A stretch of 64,000 nucleotides of DNA from Cupriavidus sp. WGlv3 (lineage in GTDB: Bacteria; Pseudomonadota; Gammaproteobacteria; Burkholderiales; Burkholderiaceae): assembly GCF_023952475.1 (NCBI RefSeq), contig NZ_JALHRX010000004.1:186001-250000 (forward strand), read 5' to 3'. Shown in pieces: positions 61,674 through 64,000 of this stretch (the stretch's first letter is position 1; the number at the start of each line of letters is the position of its first letter). The notes beneath the pieces are model-generated. The model saw nothing but the letters and a program-made list of their open reading frames with translations, ran no database searches and was not told where the DNA came from. Position numbers and translations under genes: made by a program.

Positions 61674-62573
61674 CTACCGTCCGCCTTTGTCTAGTGCGCG
61701 TGCCACCCGGGAAGCTGAGGTGCGACCAACAGCATCGCTGATGAAGCGCCCCGTATCCGCAAGCCTGTGTAAGTCGATACCTGTTTCAAAGCCCAAGCCG
61801 TGCAGCAGGTAGACAACGTCCTCGGTTGCCACGTTGCCGCTGGCACCCACGGCATATGGGCATCCGCCGAGACCGGCCACGGAACTGTCAAAGGTGCGCA
61901 GACCAAACTCAAGTGACGCGGCAATGTTCGCGATGGCCATGCCATAAGTGTCGTGGTAGTGGCCCGCCAGTTGTGTTGCGGGGATTCGGCGCAGACAGGC
62001 GTCAAGGAGCGCCTTCGTTGCGCTCGGCGTCCCACGCCCGATGGTATCGCCCAGTGAAATCTCCTGGCATCCCATATCCAGGAGTCTAAGCGCGACCTGG
62101 ACGACTTGCGCCGGATCGACATTGCCCTCGTAAGGGCACCCCATGACGCAAGATACATAGCCGCGAAGCCGGATGCCGCCTGAGATCGCGGCGTTTGCTA
62201 CCTCGCGAAATCGATCAAGGCTTTCCGCGATGGAACAGTTAATGTTCTTCTGCGAGAACGCTTCGGACGCCGCTCCGAAGACCGCGACCTCGTCGCACCC
62301 GGCACGCAGTGCTGCCTCCAGCCCCTTCAGATTTGGCGTCAAGGCACTAAACTGCACGTGCGGCGGGCGGCTGATTTTCTGCATGACATCGGCGCTGCCG
62401 GCCATTTGCGGAACCCATTTCGGCGAGACGAACGATGCCGCCTCGATATGCGTGACGCCAGCCGCCACAAGGCGCTCGATCAAGGAGACCTTCGTCTCCA
62501 CGTCAACGGCCTGCCGTTCGTTCTGCAACCCGTCGCGCGGACCGACTTCGACAATCCTTACATGCTCCGTCAT
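61674..62573 (-). CDS. Hydroxymethylglutaryl-CoA lyase-family protein
   Basis: This 299-aa HMGL-like TIM-barrel enzyme has VGPRDGLQNE (residues 10-19), the metal-binding GHYHDTYG near 208 and the signature GLGGCPYAVGASGNVATED near 236 with the catalytic Cys. It cleaves a 3-hydroxy-3-methylglutaryl-CoA-like substrate to acetyl-CoA and a keto acid. It lies 21 bases after a TctA permease gene and before a cupin, so the three probably work on one imported carboxylate. Confidence 0.92.
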   Translation of the reverse strand: MTEHVRIVEVGPRDGLQNERQAVDVETKVSLIERLVAAGVTHIEAASFVSPKWVPQMAGSADVMQKISRPPHVQFSALTPNLKGLEAALRAGCDEVAVFGAASEAFSQKNINCSIAESLDRFREVANAAISGGIRLRGYVSCVMGCPYEGNVDPAQVVQVALRLLDMGCQEISLGDTIGRGTPSATKALLDACLRRIPATQLAGHYHDTYGMAIANIAASLEFGLRTFDSSVAGLGGCPYAVGASGNVATEDVVYLLHGLGFETGIDLHRLADTGRFISDAVGRTSASRVARALDKGGR

Positions 62574-62594
62574 GGTCGTCCTTTGCCCGTGGAA

Positions 62595-63983
62595 TCACCC
62601 AATCAGCTTCAGCAACGCCGGCACCGTCAGCACCGCCGTGTAGTAGCCCATGAACTGCACGCCCGTGTTGAACCCGATCGTCCTGGACAGCAGTCCACCC
62701 AGCAGCCCCATCGTTAGGATGACCAGCAGGCCAAGAAGCTGGCCCTCCCAAACGCTGATCACCAGGATCAGGCCGACGAAGGTGGCGATGATGGCTTCGT
62801 GGGAGATCCTGCGGGACACGAACAGTGCGGCACTGCGCGCGTAGTTCATGGCGAACGGGTAGGAGACCAGCGCGGCCAGCAGGACGGCGAGAAGCCCGTA
62901 GCCCAGGAACTCCCAATGGTTCAGGAGGTTGTGCAGGTTATGCGTCTGGCCCGAGGCGGCATCGACAGTGAATACCGGCGGCGCGTTGAACAACGGCGCG
63001 GCAGGGCCGGCCGCTACGGGGCTCAGCGGCAAGCCAAAGGCGATCAGGGGGATCAGCGCCTCGGCAATATAGGTTGCTTCGGTCACGCCGTTGCGCGCAC
63101 TGAGCACGGTGGTCAGGCGATGATAGGCATGTTTCACGCGCGCGCCGACAATTTCACCCAGGACCACGGTCATGGCCACGGGACTGAACACAAAGGTCGC
63201 ACTGGACACTGCGGCGGTCGCTACCGTCCACTTGGTCTGGTCGCGGTCGAGAACCCGGAACGGATTCGGGAAGTATCCCGACCAGCCTTTCACGTCGGGC
63301 GCGAGCGTGAACGTGCGCACCTTGTCGCGGCGCATGCGCGCGCTGTCCGCCGGGGAGATCACCGAGAACAAATCCGCAATCAGCGGGCCAATGGCAATGC
63401 CCAGGAAGTAGCTGATACTGAGCTTCACGCCGAACTTCGCCGTGAACGTTTGCAGCGCGACGATGACGACGACGAACGGCACCAGCGTGGCAATCGAGGC
63501 CCAGCGCCCGGCGGAGCTGTAAGCGATGATCACGGCGGCCACGACGAAGATCCACGGCGCGGCCTTGGTGATCGCGGCGCCGAATGGGGCGAGCAGCACC
63601 GCGAACAGCACGGCGAGCGGCACCGCGGCAAAGGCCGCAATGATGGCGCCCGAGATCATCTTGCGCAGGGCGATATGCGGCACGCCCAGGTTGCGCAGGT
63701 GGTTGGCATCCTGCAGCAAGGGCGTCGCCATGGTGTCGCCGGGAATGCCGAGCAGCGCAGTCGGAATCGCGTGGGTCATATGCTTGGCGACGGCGCCCGC
63801 GAGGAAGAAGGTGAAGACCCCTTCGGGTGGCACGCCGAGCAACACGACGAGAAGGGTGAGCGGGGCGAGCGTGGTGGTTTCGTCGGTGCCCGAGATCAGC
63901 CCGATGGCGGCGAAGATGATGGCGCCGGCCAGGCCCATGCCCGCGGCAACGAGGATGTGGTTCAGTATTGCGGATTCAAGCAT
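62595..63983 (-). CDS. TTT-family TctA permease
   Basis: This 462-aa polytopic protein matches the large subunit of tripartite tricarboxylate transporters, with ~11 membrane segments. The conserved ALLGIPGDTMATPLLQDANHL and LIAFGLPLSPVAAGPAAPLF segments are intact. It starts at 63983, near the window edge. Partner TctB or Bug genes would lie outside. It likely co-transcribes with the HMG-CoA lyase. Confidence 0.9.
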   Translation of the reverse strand: MLESAILNHILVAAGMGLAGAIIFAAIGLISGTDETTTLAPLTLLVVLLGVPPEGVFTFFLAGAVAKHMTHAIPTALLGIPGDTMATPLLQDANHLRNLGVPHIALRKMISGAIIAAFAAVPLAVLFAVLLAPFGAAITKAAPWIFVVAAVIIAYSSAGRWASIATLVPFVVVIVALQTFTAKFGVKLSISYFLGIAIGPLIADLFSVISPADSARMRRDKVRTFTLAPDVKGWSGYFPNPFRVLDRDQTKWTVATAAVSSATFVFSPVAMTVVLGEIVGARVKHAYHRLTTVLSARNGVTEATYIAEALIPLIAFGLPLSPVAAGPAAPLFNAPPVFTVDAASGQTHNLHNLLNHWEFLGYGLLAVLLAALVSYPFAMNYARSAALFVSRRISHEAIIATFVGLILVISVWEGQLLGLLVILTMGLLGGLLSRTIGFNTGVQFMGYYTAVLTVPALLKLIG

Positions 63984-64000
63984 GATGTGTCTCCGATATC

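Overview
The window is about 65% GC and densely coded. It looks like a chromosome or large replicon of a Burkholderiaceae betaproteobacterium, most plausibly Cupriavidus or Ralstonia. The grounds are three members of the tripartite tricarboxylate transporter (TTT) family, a Neisseria-type trimeric porin, chrBA chromate resistance, a Cu/Ag Cus-type efflux system, many LysR/AraC regulators and peripheral catabolic genes. The genus is inferred from gene content, not measured. No rRNA, tRNA, CRISPR array or intact insertion sequence was recognised.

Region 1 (1-6.5 kb) is an unfamiliar cluster. A truncated gene is followed by a 691-aa protein of unknown family, a PLP-dependent alpha-oxoamine-synthase-like protein, a GIY-YIG-domain protein and a metal-dependent amidohydrolase. 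The last three are tightly coupled by overlaps. They converge on a sigma-54 enhancer-binding protein with an unusual GAFTHA loop. This is the best candidate here for an undescribed system.

Region 2 (6.9-14.9 kb) holds a LysR/argC divergent pair with a clear palindromic operator candidate, a short TetR gene with a small partner, a LysR next to a secreted DUF6152-like / membrane DUF6644-like pair, and a patch of AT-richer small genes (excalibur, DUF2726, DUF4124). It ends in a frameshifted alcohol dehydrogenase pseudogene.

Region 3 (14.9-22.9 kb) is an acyl-CoA catabolic locus: acyl-CoA ligase, nitroreductase, aromatic-acid MFS importer, 3-hydroxyacyl-CoA dehydrogenase-type SDR and thiolase, with a Crp/Fnr regulator. 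It is followed by an internally deleted acyl-CoA ligase remnant that still has a perfect 28-bp operator-like palindrome, and a TetR gene. Region 4 (23.3-30.1 kb) has an AraC regulator with tandem direct repeats in front of a cupin dioxygenase, a DUF1254 protein and a porin, then a glutathione transferase and a zinc alcohol dehydrogenase.

Region 5 (30.2-46.6 kb) is a metal-resistance block. A translationally coupled cusCBAF operon on the minus strand lies divergent to a copper P-type ATPase and a cytochrome c, with a CueR-like promoter. Next come nitroreductase, AhpD-like, AraC and metallo-beta-lactamase genes, then chrBA with a palindromic operator candidate. Region 6 (47-64 kb) is a set of peripheral catabolic units: FAD monooxygenase, MFS importer, carboxymuconolactone-decarboxylase-like protein, SDR, beta-keto acid cleavage enzyme, TauD-type dioxygenase, isochorismatase-like hydrolase, cupin and HMG-CoA lyase. 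With them are two TTT (Bug) receptors and a TctA permease, under AraC and LysR control. The substrates cannot be read from sequence alone.
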